Assembly: GCF_036370855.1 (NCBI RefSeq)
Contig: NC_088102.1
Location: 18,333,001 to 18,397,000, forward strand
Length of the DNA stretch: 64,000 bases
From: Dromaius novaehollandiae
Lineage: Eukaryota; Chordata; Aves; Casuariiformes; Dromaiidae
Direction: 5' to 3'
Shown here one piece after another: positions 12,736 through 26,000 of this stretch. The notes below the pieces were generated by a model that did no database searches, had not been told where the DNA came from, and was given only the letters and a program-made list of their open reading frames with translations. Positions within the stretch are counted from its first letter, which is position 1. Each line of letters starts with the position of its first letter. The position numbers and the translations under genes are program-made.

Positions 12736-15718
12736 CCTTTGGTCCCTTCACTAAGTTACCAGAAAAAAAGCTATTCTACTGTGAGCCTATAATCTTCCTT
12801 ATTCCCTTCCCCCTTTTATTTTGATTATTATTGCTTCTGCACAGAACTATTCCTACTGCCTGAAGCTCGAGAATATTTTCCAGCCTCCCAAAGCATTTCA
12901 TTACCTTATCTTCATTATTTAAACAAATGCAGAACACTTCTCCAGACAGGTTGCAGGGCGCCAGTTTATCTGCATTAATATAATAATAACCCTTCATCCA
13001 CAGTATCCAGCCTCTCCTTAAAAATCAGTCACTGCCTGATTAATGTTCTGTAAATAATGGGATTTACATGCTACAGTACTAGATGTACTGCCTTCCTTGT
13101 TTGATCCTACTCAACTATGTTTCACTGCTTTGCTTTTTGTTTTGCTCTTGTGAAGTCATCTTGCCACTTGCCATCTTAATGTTTATCATCAAATAACCAG
13201 TTTGAAGAACATTCATGATCTGCCTAATGGCTCCTGTTTTACACACTCAAAGAAATTTAATTTCAACACATTTACCAGCTGATCAGGGCCAAAGGGTAGC
13301 AGCAGTGTCCAAATGGTGTGTAATGTTAATGGTAACTGTTATCTGTGCTCCCATGCTGCCCATGAACTCTAGCTATCGTCAGGACTTCCCAGGGCTAAGC
13401 ATGATACTGTAGAATCATGATGGAAGAAAAGAGGAAGTCCAAAGCATTTATTTTGTCCTGGGATTTAAGTGAATCTATAGTAGGCCAGAGAATTGATACA
13501 GATCTTCTTTAGGCACATGCTTTATTTTACATCTTTTTTTAAGGATCACTTTGTGGGGTTTTTAAATGCCAATCTATTAAAAACAATCAGAGAAAGACAA
13601 GGTTGTACATTTTCGTTATGCTCTGGCTTCCCATAGTTTCATAAATTATGCGGAGAAACATAATCCTATAAATGTCGCCATATGTACAAACAGCATTTCA
13701 AATGCCTTCTTTTGGGGGCTCTAGCTGTGGTACGTAGGGCAAAAAATGCATTTTGCACTATCTAGAATTCTTAGGAAGAAGTGGAGAAAGACAATATGTT
13801 TAAAAAACATAGTGGCTAGCCACCATAATTTATTTAAAAACACATATAGCCTATAAGATTTGTAAATCTTATAGAAATAGTAAAATAAAATGGAAAATTG
13901 TTTCTTGATGAGTAAAAGACAGAAAAAAAGGACCTATAAGAGTCAATCCTAATTCTCTGACTAGTCCAGTAGAATGTAACTTCCATTAGTTGTAGAAGGA
14001 TAATTAGCTTCTTGTTCGTTTGGCTTTTTGTGTGAATTTCTTTCTAACTATGGGCTCTGCTTCGTACCAGAGGGGCATATCCTGAGAGAGATCCAGGTAT
14101 GCTGGGCAGTAGGCACACATATAACAAGAGACACCTCTTGCTTCAAAAGCTAAAGAGACAGAAAAACTTAGAAGAAAATGAGAAATTTTACTCCTATCTA
14201 AAAATGGGGCTGTGGGATAGAGTGGCCTGTCTAAAAAAAAAAGCCCACAAGGGACAGCCAAAAAGCCCAACTTTTTGAGATGCCTGCACCATTCAGTGAA
14301 GTGGAGGAGTCTTAGAGTCCCGGAGGCTGGCTCTGGTTTCAGAAGGAGTCTAACCCTATCAGCATGGCACCAAACCCATGGTAAACTAGCTTTGTTGACA
14401 GCTACACTCTGAGCCACCAAGACCCATATTCTTTCACTATCGGTGGTGAAAATGACTGTCTTTTGATGCTGCTTTTTTCTTTGCACTTTTCCTTTTGGAA
14501 GAAATCTACTTTTATTTCCAATGGACAAAGCATTGCAAAGGCAGGCTAACTTTTCCCAACTTTCCTGAACAGAAAAAGGTCATATTTGCTGGCATTTCTG
14601 TGTAACCACTTTAAACATCTGCAGGCCCTCACAGTTTGCTTGTCCAAAGCAGTTAGGACTGGAAGATTTCTATTTTTTTTTTCTAGCTGGGGAGAAAGTT
14701 CATAAAACAAAGGGAACATGCCTCAGAGCAGCACTTCAAACAGAACATTATCTACCCTGAAGATCTGAAAACCCATTTTGCTATATTTATCAGTTTCATA
14801 GCAGAGAAAGGTCAAAATGTGAATTTATCCAGTAAAATCAGCAAAGTCTCTTATGCTTCCACTGTCCCAACTGGAATAAAACTAGAATTGCATTTTATGC
14901 TTTAATGCTGGCAGGGTTTGTTTTTTTCTTGTGTAAGAATATCTCCTATAGATGATTTGGGGTATTAAGACAACACAGTATCTGAAAAATCAGATTAAAA
15001 TTAACACTCCATAAATGTGGATCCAAAAGAAAAAGATACAGGAGAAATGATGCAGGACCACTTCTGTTTCAAAGAGGGCCAAATCCATTAAGCTAATCAA
15101 TTAAGCAGCTGACATTCTGATCTGATATTTTTTCTTCATTTGGGATCTTTTTCAGTTCATCATGCAAGAAGAATTCTCATTAATTTTTATCTAAACAAAT
15201 CCCAATGTAAGGGTGTTCTTCTGCAAACAGTTTGCTGAGAAAATATCTCTAAACACTCACAGTCTGAAATTTGAACAGTGTGGCCTATTATGTAAGTATT
15301 ATTTCTTCTTCTGAGTCAATGACCTAGACTTTTTAAACAACTGCCTTTAGTCCTCCCTTAACAATTAATCTCACTCCAAAACAAGTTTCCTTTCAAGGTT
15401 TTGTTTTAAAAAAATGAGGAGATAGATGACAGGACACTTTAATGGAAATCCCAGCTCTGTCACATACTTCTCGTAAGGCACTGACAAGACAAAGTCAGAT
15501 CCCCCAAAGACTTCTGACATTGCAATCCAAAAGATTTTCAAAGTGCCCGTTCAGCTACTGCCTAGCTTGAGAGGGGCTTAAATTCTCCATTTGCTAAGAT
15601 CCCACTAGTAAAGTTGTCCTGTTACTGGGCAAGCACCTGACTTGCCCGTTCCCGCAGGGCTTCTCCAAACGCCGTTCACCCAAACGCAGTGCAGCAGAGG
15701 TGGCAGAGCACTGACCAA

Positions 15719-15748
15719 AGGTGTGAGCAAGTTAGGTGTGAGCAAGTT
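15719..15748 (+). repeat. Short tandem duplication, 15 bp x 2
   Basis: The 15-mer GGTGTGAGCAAGTTA occurs twice in direct succession. Confidence 0.75.
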
Positions 15749-15749
15749 A

Positions 15750-18700
15750 TATCCAGAGAATATTATGCAAAATGGGGAGAAGGGAGAGGAAAGAAAAGAA
15801 GGAAATCCCTAGCCGGCAACCCCTGGAAAGGCCACAAACTGGAGGTAACACAGCAGTATTCAATTCTCTATTATAAATCAAATCGGCAAAGTAGCTGCTT
15901 TAACTGCCAGATAAACGGAGGACATTTCACCTCACCGTGCCCTACCACGGTGGCTGTACTTTAGGCAAAAAAGAACCAAAATGAATTAGGTGTTCGCCTA
16001 TGGTTTTCACAAATATGGATTTCATAGGGAGGAAGACACCTACCTTCAGTATTTAAGTGTTGAAGTCACTGGGGGAGAGAGGAGGGAAGCGTTGGGAGCC
16101 CAGGTTTAAAGCACATCTAATGCCTTGACTTTCCCTCCCTCCAGCTGCTCTCAGGTGAGGATGCTGACTCACAAGGAGCCAGTTCACCCTGTTTTTCCCA
16201 GGCGGTTACAGCAAGCTGCAGCGCTTACCCTGGGCTGTGAATTCTTGGTAGCAGGCAACCTAAGAGTCAGACCAGTGGTTGTCAGTCACTTCTGTTTTGT
16301 GGACTGATGTAGAAAGCCTCTTCTAGAAATGTAACATATACAGATTGCTGCATGTATATACAAGATTGCTTGTCTTTATCAGCTTTCACAGCTTCCCAAG
16401 ATGTAGTCCGTAGGCTCCCCAGGGTCCACTGTGCTGAAAAGCATTAAGTTAGAGACTGAAGACATCTGTATGCCTCTGAGTCCAGCAGTATGTAGAGGCA
16501 CCTTAGCTAACACTGAGTGAATCATCAATGAAAGTAAACATCTTCATTTTCATGACAGAGTGGGCACCACAAAGCAGCTGACATGCCTTAAGTCCATTCC
16601 CTTGCTATAACTCATTCATGCTTCCAAGTTTTGTATGAATATTCATATCTTGCAATAGCACATCCATTATCCCTCCTCTCTAACCCATATAAAGAGCCAC
16701 CACTGAAGTCAGTGAATACTGACCCACATTATATAGCCCTAAGGAAATCCTAAAGAAACCCTAAGGAAAGAGCCCTCTTTTAGGATGACTCTTTTGTACC
16801 ACGCTCGTAGTACAGCAAGCAGGCAAGCGAGAGAGGTCCGTGCTGAGCATGGGATTGATGCAGATACCCCACAGCCAGACCCATAGCTCACCTGCAGGGT
16901 GCTGTGGCAGGCTGTCCCCTGCACAGCGCCCCATGTGGCATGTTTCTGAGCCCAGGGCCAGCTGTCCTGCCACCACGGCGTGGGACAGAGGCTGCAGCTT
17001 GGTGATGCCACCAAGCAGCCCTTTGCATTCCCAGCCACCCCACGGGCCATGGCTGCAGCACAGCTCCTTGCTTCCCCCTGCTCCCCTATCCCGTAACCCA
17101 TGTTGCTACCTAAACATGAAGAGGGAGAAGAAAGCTGAGAAGTGGGGCGGACCGGCAGGCTGCAGCGGGGTGGCACGGTGTTCACCCTGAGACTGTGGCA
17201 ATGCCAGACGTTAAAAAGCTTTGCCTGCTGCTTCTTCACTATAATTCTGTTTCTTCTCTCCCACAAAGAAGTTTCGGAGATTAAAAACTTAGAAAGTCTT
17301 TTAGTTGTGACAGGAAAAAAAAATCACATTTCAAAGGGTCCCTTTAGTCTCTCCGAATCAGGATCACAGGAGAGGAGAGTGCTCACAGGCAGCCTGGAGC
17401 TTCCCCCTAAGTGAACTTTGCAGGATCCCTGGCAAAGTTTCTGGGCCAGGTAATTAAATTGTTCCAGCGCAGGCTTACAGGCCTCCAGGGGCTGGCGTGG
17501 GAGAGGGTTTAGCAGGCAAACCAGGAGCATGGCGGGGAGCAAATGTTCCCAGAAGGCAGGAGGGGTTGTTTTCTCATGCTTTTCCTCCTTTATTGAGTTC
17601 TTCAGAAAATGAATGACCAAACAGGACTTTTAACAATTTAATTTTCTGAGTGTATTTTGGCATTGATCAAAAAGTTGTCTGTTTTGGACTTTAAGTGATT
17701 GCCTCTAAATTGGTACTCTGTATATATGCCAGCAAGTGTCACAGACCGTGACATTTTTGTTAAGCTAATCGGTTCCCACTACTAAAGCCTTAACAAATGT
17801 TACTGCTCTGCCATGCAAGGCCTGAGATTCATCTGCTAAGGAAAAGAAGGGCAAAAATTGAATTTGAGGAGGAAAAGTTTCCTGGCTGATCAGAATTTGA
17901 TATAAGCCTTAATCACTGAATATTTCTTACTAAAATACCTCATTAAAACTGACAAAATGGCAAAATTTTCTACTTTTGTAGGTAGGATTAATTTTTTCCT
18001 CCAAAATCATTTATTCTTACACAGCTGGGAAAAATCTCAGAATGGACAGACAGATTCTGCCATGCCTCATATCTTGAACCTCTTCTATTATCATTAGTTA
18101 TAATTAAAAATTATTTTTCTAAAGGACAGTGTTGGATTTTGGTCTGGTCTTTGAAAGGTTCCCTCTTTTCCGTCTTTTGGTTTGATAACTAAATCTCAAA
18201 AATTTGAAGGAGTGAAATAGTCTGGATTTTTGGCAGAAGATTCCCCTACAAAGCAAATTCAGCCACTTAAGTAGGTTTGTAAGCACTGCTCTCCTGGGGG
18301 AAGTCGTGTTAGAGTTCCCTTGCACAGAGGTGAGAATTTATCTCACCCCTTTTGCATCACAGGTGTTCATATTATAGTATGAAAACCAGGGGTAATGACA
18401 CCTTTATGGCATCTTTTGCCAGAAATTCTTTTGAAAAGGAAAAAAGCCTTTTTCTATTATAGGAACTCCTAGGAACCCCCTAGAAGAGTGTTCAGAACGA
18501 TGAACTTCAGATGCAGGGAAGTGCTTATGAGCAGCACTGAGATATCATAACCTAAGGAAACACACTATCTGGCCCTCACTATTTCCCCCTGTCTACTTCA
18601 GTCAGCTCCCTGCTCAGTGTCCATGGCTTTAAAGAGCCTACTTTGAAAATTCCTGATCTCTGAACATATTTTCCAGTGTCCAGAGACCTACTTCAGGGAT

Positions 18701-21700
18701 ATAAATTCCCCTAAAGAAGTCAGATGTGCACTGTGGCATGTAAATCCCTTGGCAAATTTCGGTCCAGAGCCTTAATGATACAAAGCACCAAAGGAAGCAG
18801 ACCTTAAGAAAATTAAGAGGCATCTCTCTAGAGAAAATGCATACTATTCCAACAGTCTGTCATGCTATCGCCCATTTCTTCCTCCTTCTGCTTTATTATT
18901 GCAGAACCCTTTCTTTACCATTTTTCCCTTTCTTTCAATTTAAAAATCTTTGTGTCTTCATCCCAGGAATGTTTATGGTTCACTATGATGCACAATTTGT
19001 GTTTTGCTCATTAAGGACTTCCCAGCTAACCTTCAGATCTTTCCTGCCTATTGCTTAAATTATTCTTTCCATTAGACATTTTGGCTGCCTACATTTACAA
19101 TAAAAAAACATTGTTATAAAAACATATCAAGTTTTTGTCATGCTTAGGCTATAATCAGTCTTTATGGCATGTATGTACTTTATGTACAGTAAGGTACAAT
19201 CTGGGCTTTAAGTTCACCTCTAAATTTCAAAACATGATGTTATCTGTAAAAGTTTAATAATTTAAACTTCTTTTGTTCCAACTGACTGCTATGTGAGCTA
19301 ATCTACTTTTTAATTTAATTTTGGTATGGCCTCAAAACCAGGTATCACATCTAGAAAAGTTACGTCTGAAATGTTTCTTGAGTGGATAATTTCCTCTTCA
19401 AGAAGACTGGAATCTACCGAAAATCATCGGATAAACTTTTTTTTGGCTTTACTTCATTTCCTTACAGTTCCATGTGAAATTTCCTCTGCTGCCCCACTGA
19501 GATGCCATGACTATGTCAGATCTCCATCTCTTAGGCTTTTCATTTCTACTGCCTTTTGAACACGTACATCATCCTTTGTGTACAAAAGATCTTTACACTG
19601 GGACATTGGGGTGGACAAATTCTTTTTACACTTCTCAAAAGGCTTTATAAAGGCAAATATGATTTTCATAAAACTGCTGTGAAGGAGGTCAGTTTTATCT
19701 CCCTTATAGTATGATGAAGAAACTGAGACACAGATGATTTGTCTAAGACAGGTCCGCCTCTGGGACAAAGGAGGGTGGAATCCAGGCATCCCATCTCCAC
19801 GTCCAGTCCCAGCATATTCCCATGCTGGATTATTTTGTTGCTGATAATTACTCAAATCAATGTAATCAGTGTATCTCATTTAACAAACACCACAGATTAA
19901 ACAAACTTTTTTTCCTATTTGTATATCACATAATATGTCTGTACAAGTCCCAGATTTAGTTTGTCTCATAAAAGCATAGAATAGTTTCAATGCCTCAGAG
20001 CCAATTTAAGCCTGTGCATGCTGGAGTTGAATATAACACCAAAAAATATACATTTGAAAATGTGACTCTCCATGATTGTAAAGGAGATCAGAGAATGTGT
20101 GGACAAACAAATGTAATTATGTAAATACTGTTTCTTTTATTCCAAATGTTTTGTTCCTAAGCATTAATTTAGATAGGATTTTAACTTGGCTAATCAAATA
20201 AAGAGCAACGACTTGGAATAATAACAGCAACAATTACCCCAAGTCCTGTCCTTTCTCTTGTAGCAAGCAGCCTATCCCACCATTAGCTTTTAAGCTTCCA
20301 GACCCATCCTTTCCATCTCTCCTACTGCTGTCATTTCCCAAACGAAACACCTCCATCAGTAGGAGTGCTTTTGCAAACAGTTACTCTTTCCTGCCACAGG
20401 ATATCATACAGCTGTCTTATCCAGGGAACCTAATCAACATGCTGTGGTGAGCTGATTATTACAGATGTAAGACTGATTGAAATTAGTGATTCCCAAACAC
20501 TTAATCCCAGTATGAAAAAACAAGTCTGTACATATTTAAACACCAAGTTATCTCAAGTAAGTATGGAAGAATAATGACCTGAAATACCTGTGTTGTTCTG
20601 TCAGTATTGCATGAATTAGTGGAATAGTTAGTAAATCAATTGAACCTTGATGCAAAGTTTGTTTCAGATTTTCATCCCATCTTTATCTTTGTGTTTGAGC
20701 TGAGTCATAACAACTACAACCTAATAGCTTTATTAGGGAAGATCGCAAAGCTCTAGCCCCAACCAGTCCCCTCTTATAGGAAGAAGTCTTAAAAAAGCCT
20801 TTGCAGATTTGGCCAAGAGCCTTTTTGTATATCTTTGTTACCACAGATGATGCTAAAAGAAGAGCTTTAATCAGCCTCCAGGGATACAAATTCCCAGCTT
20901 TGGAAACAATGCCTCTGGAAATGGCATGCTGTATCGGGAGTTTGCTATAGCAAAAGGAGAAGGACCTTGGAAGTTTAAGTCACAGACCTTCAGAACAAAA
21001 CTGACACTGCTGTATCAGTCAGGGAAAGAAACTACCCTGCCTCTATAGAGGCACAACTCACAACAAGGAGAGAGAAAAGATTCCAGCTAAAGTGCCTTCT
21101 GTGTAAAAGTCATCTACTGCAACAGTTCTACTGGTGGCTACTACTGTTTTGATATATAGGTATGCACTATCATAAAGTAAAGCTTATTTCCCTTGCCACG
21201 TAGGATAAATAAACCACTATAAATGAGCCCACACCAGCACAGTTAGAACGTGTCTTACTGTTGCATGTAGGCAAGCCTGAGGATACCACTTATCCTCAGA
21301 ATGGGAGAATATGGTCTCAGCCAAAGTCTTGATAGCTACAGGAATACTGCAGTTTACAAGAGCCTGAAAGTACTGCACACGTTCAGCAGGCAAATGTTAT
21401 TTTTTTATCATAAAGGCCAAGGTAGCTTTTTCACCATGGAGTCATTCTCTGAGAATACTCCTCCTTATGGTTTCTGTCCTCCAGGAGCCAGACTGTGAAC
21501 TGTTATTCCTGGAGAGAGTTTCCTGAACTGTGACACCACAGGAGGGCCAAACCCCAATCACCATATTTGCTCCAAGTAGTCAGTACCTTTGATCACAAGA
21601 GACTGTGATGAAGTCCTTAGGCCTACTGGAGGAGAAAAGAGCTGTTTAAAGTAGATCTAGCACCAGAAACCAACCGGACTGAAGTGGAATTTTCCATTTT

Positions 21701-22940
21701 ATGTATATGAAAGATTTAGACTGACACTAAGTCTTGCTGCTGCAGAATTAGCCATGGATCCAATTACAACTCCTCTCCCTTCACTCTTGCAAAGCTCCAT
21801 TTCTGAATTCACAGTAAGCAGTAAAGCAGTTGATGTTTATCCAAAATGCTTATAATGCTTCCTTCCCCTTATGCTCCTTGTCATTTTGTCTGTAGACTCC
21901 ACCCTGGAAGCATTTCCTGGTTGTCTAGGGAAGACCTTCACACATAGTGGGTGCTGCTTTTAATGGATAACAGTTTTAATTTTCACAGTTATGGTGCAGC
22001 AGTGCGATTTGCTGCATGCTGTGGTTTAAAAGTAAAGAAAAACCACTAACAAGAGTGTCAGCTCAACACATGGCCTCTGCCTTATCTTGGCTATCACAGA
22101 GCATAAGCATTCTGAAGGTTACTTCTCTGCCAGTTTCAAATATTGACCTTGATGTCCTGTCCCTTACAATATTCTTTAAAATCCATCAACTACAAACTAA
22201 GTTTAAGTCAGAAAACCTAATTAGTAACAGAGACAATGAATAACAAGCTTAAGTGGAGCGAGGAAGAGAACCTCTTGCAGGTGGCCGGCTTTTAGCTGAA
22301 TAATTCTCTATGCAATGGTCATGCTTCAAAAATTTAATTCTCTGTAATTTCATTTAGGATGGGGAAAACAAAACAAAACAAGCAAAGTGATATAGGATTT
22401 CATTTATATTCTGACAGGTACATTCATCTAAAGTTTACCTATAATAGCTGCAGTTACTGTACCTTTCTTCCAGAGCATTTAATGGTGTGAAACAAGTGGC
22501 AATAAAAAAAAAGAAATACAGGGCCTACTTGGCATTGCTATTTGCTATTTTTACACCAAATGAAGTCTCCCTGCTAGGTTGATTGTATTAATCTGAGATT
22601 CTCTGGCCCTTCAGTCTTGATTGCTTTCTGATTCTTGCTTAGCGTAAGTGGTTATAAAGTAGCTGAAATCATAACTCCTATTTAGAAGACAAAGGAGGGA
22701 GCCACTTGAGTTCTGTGGTGAGTGGTGCATTTTGTTGCTTTAATTAAAAAGTTGTTCTAAAAAGCCTAACTGCTTCTGCAATGCACTACTTTGAGCACAA
22801 AAAAGACAGTATGTTTCCTACCCAGACTACAGAGACACTTTCGGGATCACCCTTGCAGTTTTTCAAAGAATTTGAAATCTTCTTTTTATCTTGAAAAAAT
22901 AAAAATCAATTCCCTCAGTGATGCAAATATATTTTCCTTT
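15750..22940. other. Intergenic DNA, no gene recognised
   Basis: No exon or RNA gene is supported. The part 16800-17200 is more GC-rich than its surroundings, and frames remain open on both strands there (minus 16739-17266, 175 codons; plus 16840-17190). Neither translation shows a recognisable domain. A MIR-like trace lies at 19685-19800. Confidence 0.5.
19685..19800 (+). repeat. MIR-like ancient SINE trace
   Basis: Contains ATGAAGAAACTGAGACACAG followed by GATTTGTCTAAGACA, close to the conserved MIR words GATGAGGAAACTGAGGCACAG and ACTTGCCCAAGGTCA, then TGGAATCCAGGCATCC where MIR has its GAACCCAGG segment. The order and spacing fit, which makes chance unlikely. Confidence 0.6.
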
Positions 22941-22948
22941 ATGGAGTT

Positions 22949-23011
22949 CTTAAAGTACTATCCATCTCTATTAAGGTTCCTAAAGGGAGATTCTCAGCAG
23001 CAGAACACTCT

Positions 23012-23050
<39 letters not shown>

Positions 23051-23060
23051 TTAAGTACTA
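22949..23060 (+). mobile_element. Small A-tailed retroposed insert with target-site repeat
   Basis: A run of 35 A (23013-23047) follows about 52 bases of unremarkable sequence. The block is flanked by CTTAAAGTACTA (22949-22960) and CTTTAAGTACTA (23049-23060), 11 of 12 identical. A direct repeat placed one base after an A tail is the sign of target-primed retroposition. The body (22961-23012) is too short to identify. A chance match next to a slipping homopolymer remains possible. Confidence 0.45.
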
Positions 23061-26000
23061 AGGAGTAATTGAAGGCCTTTAGCCCAGAACTGCAATGATT
23101 TTCAAGTGCCAGCTCCCTTTGAAATCAATGCCCACAAACTTTTAAGGGTCAAGGCTTTTATTCCCTGAGAGCCAGCCAAAAGTGAGCATCACTGTACAAA
23201 CATGGACTACTATTCTCTTCTGGGGGCAGCAATGGCTGATGGATTAACCAGTATATTATGCAATCCTCTGAGCCAGCCAGACTCCCCTGAGACTTAATTT
23301 TCACTTTAAAAAAATCAATACACTTCATTGGTACTTTCAGGTTTTCATATGACAAAAGCATTGAGAATTAAATAAGGGTAGGTTAAGGAGGGCAGGTAAG
23401 ATTTGCCTCCATTTTGGAAGCCTTTGAAAGTTCAGGTAAGATGCTTTTGGCTTAGGGACATTAAGTTAAATCATGTCTTAGTTTTTTATTTGGTAATATG
23501 AGAATCTTGCATGTTGTTTGTGACTGTAAGATCAATAGTTCTTTCTGCATGGGAATCATGACCCCACTAGCTTTAGATCTAAACTCATACCAAACTACAT
23601 TGATATATTTAAAGTACTTGCTATGTTTCCTCTCTGCTCTAGATACCAGCAGAATAGCTCTCTTTCTTACATAAAACCTTTGGGCAGTGAGAGAGAAAAA
23701 ATGAGTAGGTTAACACAGTGGTTAGCTGCAAGGATTAACCAAGTAAGTGTCCCAGCGTCAAAGGGTCAGTTCCAAATCTCCAAAACTTTTCATTATTAGA
23801 AAAGTGAGTTGAACTCTAAGGTTGTTCTCACCAAATCCTTTACTACAGGTCAGAACTGGCCAAATCTACAGTTTTCACATGCAAGGATGCTGAACAGGGA
23901 AGGAATAAGTTCAGTCCCAGTCAATTCTTCCAGTGGGACTCACAAGTCCATCCCCTTAAACAAAAAAGGAAGAAAAAATCAAGTCAGAATTCTTCTGTCT
24001 GCAGATGGCATCTGAGAAGAGAGTATAGTTGAAGCAACTTCATTTACTTTCAGATAATTACCTAGTGACAGAGGGTAATTGCTTATATAAAAGTTATGCC
24101 CTTAGGGCTAGCAGAAATCAACATGCAGCATATGCAGGCCTAAATCTTACAGGCCTTTTTTCAACAAACTGATGCCTTCCAAAGGAGGACGTCAGCATTT
24201 GAAGGCCTGCTGTATTCTTGTTATTGAACAAGTGTAGCCCTGAGGCCACCCAGCCACCTCCTTACTTGCAGGGCTCTTGAGCAATCCCACTAATCCTTTC
24301 AGGAGGAAATGCCAGATCCCCCTATTCTTTCATGCACTCTCACTCTGCAGTGCCCAGTGATGCCTCCAGCCATGCCCTCTACTTCTGCAGTGGTGTCAGT
24401 GATAGCTAACATTAGGCTAATGAGACAGTCTAGGGCCCTTCCTTTAGGGGTCTAAACATCACCTGCCACAAATGTAGCAAGGACTTGCTTCGGACTGTCT
24501 AGAATTACCGTAGAGTACCTCAGTCTTAGGCCTCTGGGACTAGTCAGCTCAGGCACAATGCAGGCATAGGAAATCTGCCACTAGTCCCTCCTGCTTATGA
24601 TATTCTACCTCTGAGGCTATGCCCTTTGGCCATAATAAGGATAGCAAGCAAATGTCCATGTGAGGCAATGTCCCTCTAGTTTATGAAACAGGACTTAGCC
24701 TGAAGGATTTCCTAGCATCTTCAGGTGGCAGTTTACTGACACTGTACTGATTACATTACGCATATTGCTTACCTCAAGTGCTTATGCTTTGGAACTCTCT
24801 TGTAATTACTTTAAAAACCTAAAGTGCAACCTAGTATGTATATTTATATACCACCTTCTATCACTTCTCTGAAGACCAGCCTCTGGCTAAAATTTAAGAT
24901 CCAGTTTGCCCCAATAAAACACTATCTAGAAGAGTTGCTCAGGGATGCCTGAGGCCTACTCACTTATCCCAAAGGATATGTGTGTGGCCTTTCCTGCTTC
25001 CACCCAGAACAGGGCAGGAACAGCTTCTCCCTGGGTCTCCAGGTCTGCAAGGGCCATGCTGTGACTTCATCAAGAAGCAGGGGGGACTAAAGTCTCTTCA
25101 AAACCCACCTCACTTTGCTAAGGGGTGAGAGAGCACCATTATGTCACACTTGGGGCTGGTCCAGCAACAGAGGCCATAAGAGGGACCAGTTACTTGCCAC
25201 CTTCTTCTTTACACATGCTAACTAACTAGTATGCACCCACGACTAGGCCCTAGACAAGTGCCAGAATTGACAGAAAAATGTCCTGGAGCTCAGACTAAGC
25301 AGAGCCTTGAAATGTTGCTGTGGGTTTAACTTCCCAGCCATGTCATTCTGCTCAGCTCTGTGATGCTGAGGCACCATTATTAAATTCCCTACTTCCAATA
25401 TCTTAATTTGAAGCAAAGCATCTTCAGCAGCTTTTATGTTCGATCTCAACCTCACAGCTGGGGAAAACTAGCTGTTTTGTGATTCAGAAGGAATGGAATA
25501 ATAACCCACTAAGGCTATTTCTTCTGTATGGGGATGGGTGAGTCAGACAAATAATTGGACAATGCAGATCAAATAAGTATAACTCAGTTAATAGAATTAA
25601 TTTGCAAATTAGTACACATTAGGTGAATCAGCTGCAATTTACTTGGACAGAAACATTAAAAAATATTAAAGGTGTTACAATGAAACATAGATAAATATTA
25701 CTGCTGAAAAGGTTCTGAAGATGGCGGTTGCCAAATGGAAGTTTAAGTGCTGGGGCTCCATTGGTTTGAGTTTCATAAAATCCTTGGGGCAAGAAGCACA
25801 TTTTCTTCCTGGCTTGTAGAGCATTCATCACCCTGACAACTCTCAATGGACCATAAATAATCATTAGAGATGGGCTGAGTGAGAAAGTTCTGATTAGGAT
25901 CCAGGCAGCTGCAGTGTCTGCTGGAGCTGAGATATAGGGGGTCAGGTGCAAGGAAAGGAAAAGAAATGTTTTTAAATTTGAAAGCTGGCTTAAGATAATC

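Larger units (their letters stand above)
3130..15700. other. Intergenic DNA, no gene recognised
   Basis: Long AT-rich stretch. I see a MIR-like trace (4441-4545), alternating purine-pyrimidine DNA (8298-8335), a short AAT run (8146-8162), and a possible ancient repeat (12650-12735). The longest open frame, on the minus strand at 14004-14528 (174 codons), has no domain, signal peptide or splice context that I can support. No tRNA, rRNA or coding exon was found. Confidence 0.55.

Noticed and set aside
14004..14528. 174-codon open frame on the minus strand
   Set aside because: No recognisable domain, no splice or promoter context, and of a length that can arise by chance in 64 kb of both strands.
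16739..17266. 175-codon open frame on the minus strand with a 116-codon frame on the plus strand
   Set aside because: Both lie in a locally GC-rich stretch where stop codons are rare; neither translation resembles a known family.
22791..23054. Open frame ending in poly-lysine
   Set aside because: The lysines come from the A35 tract; not a protein.
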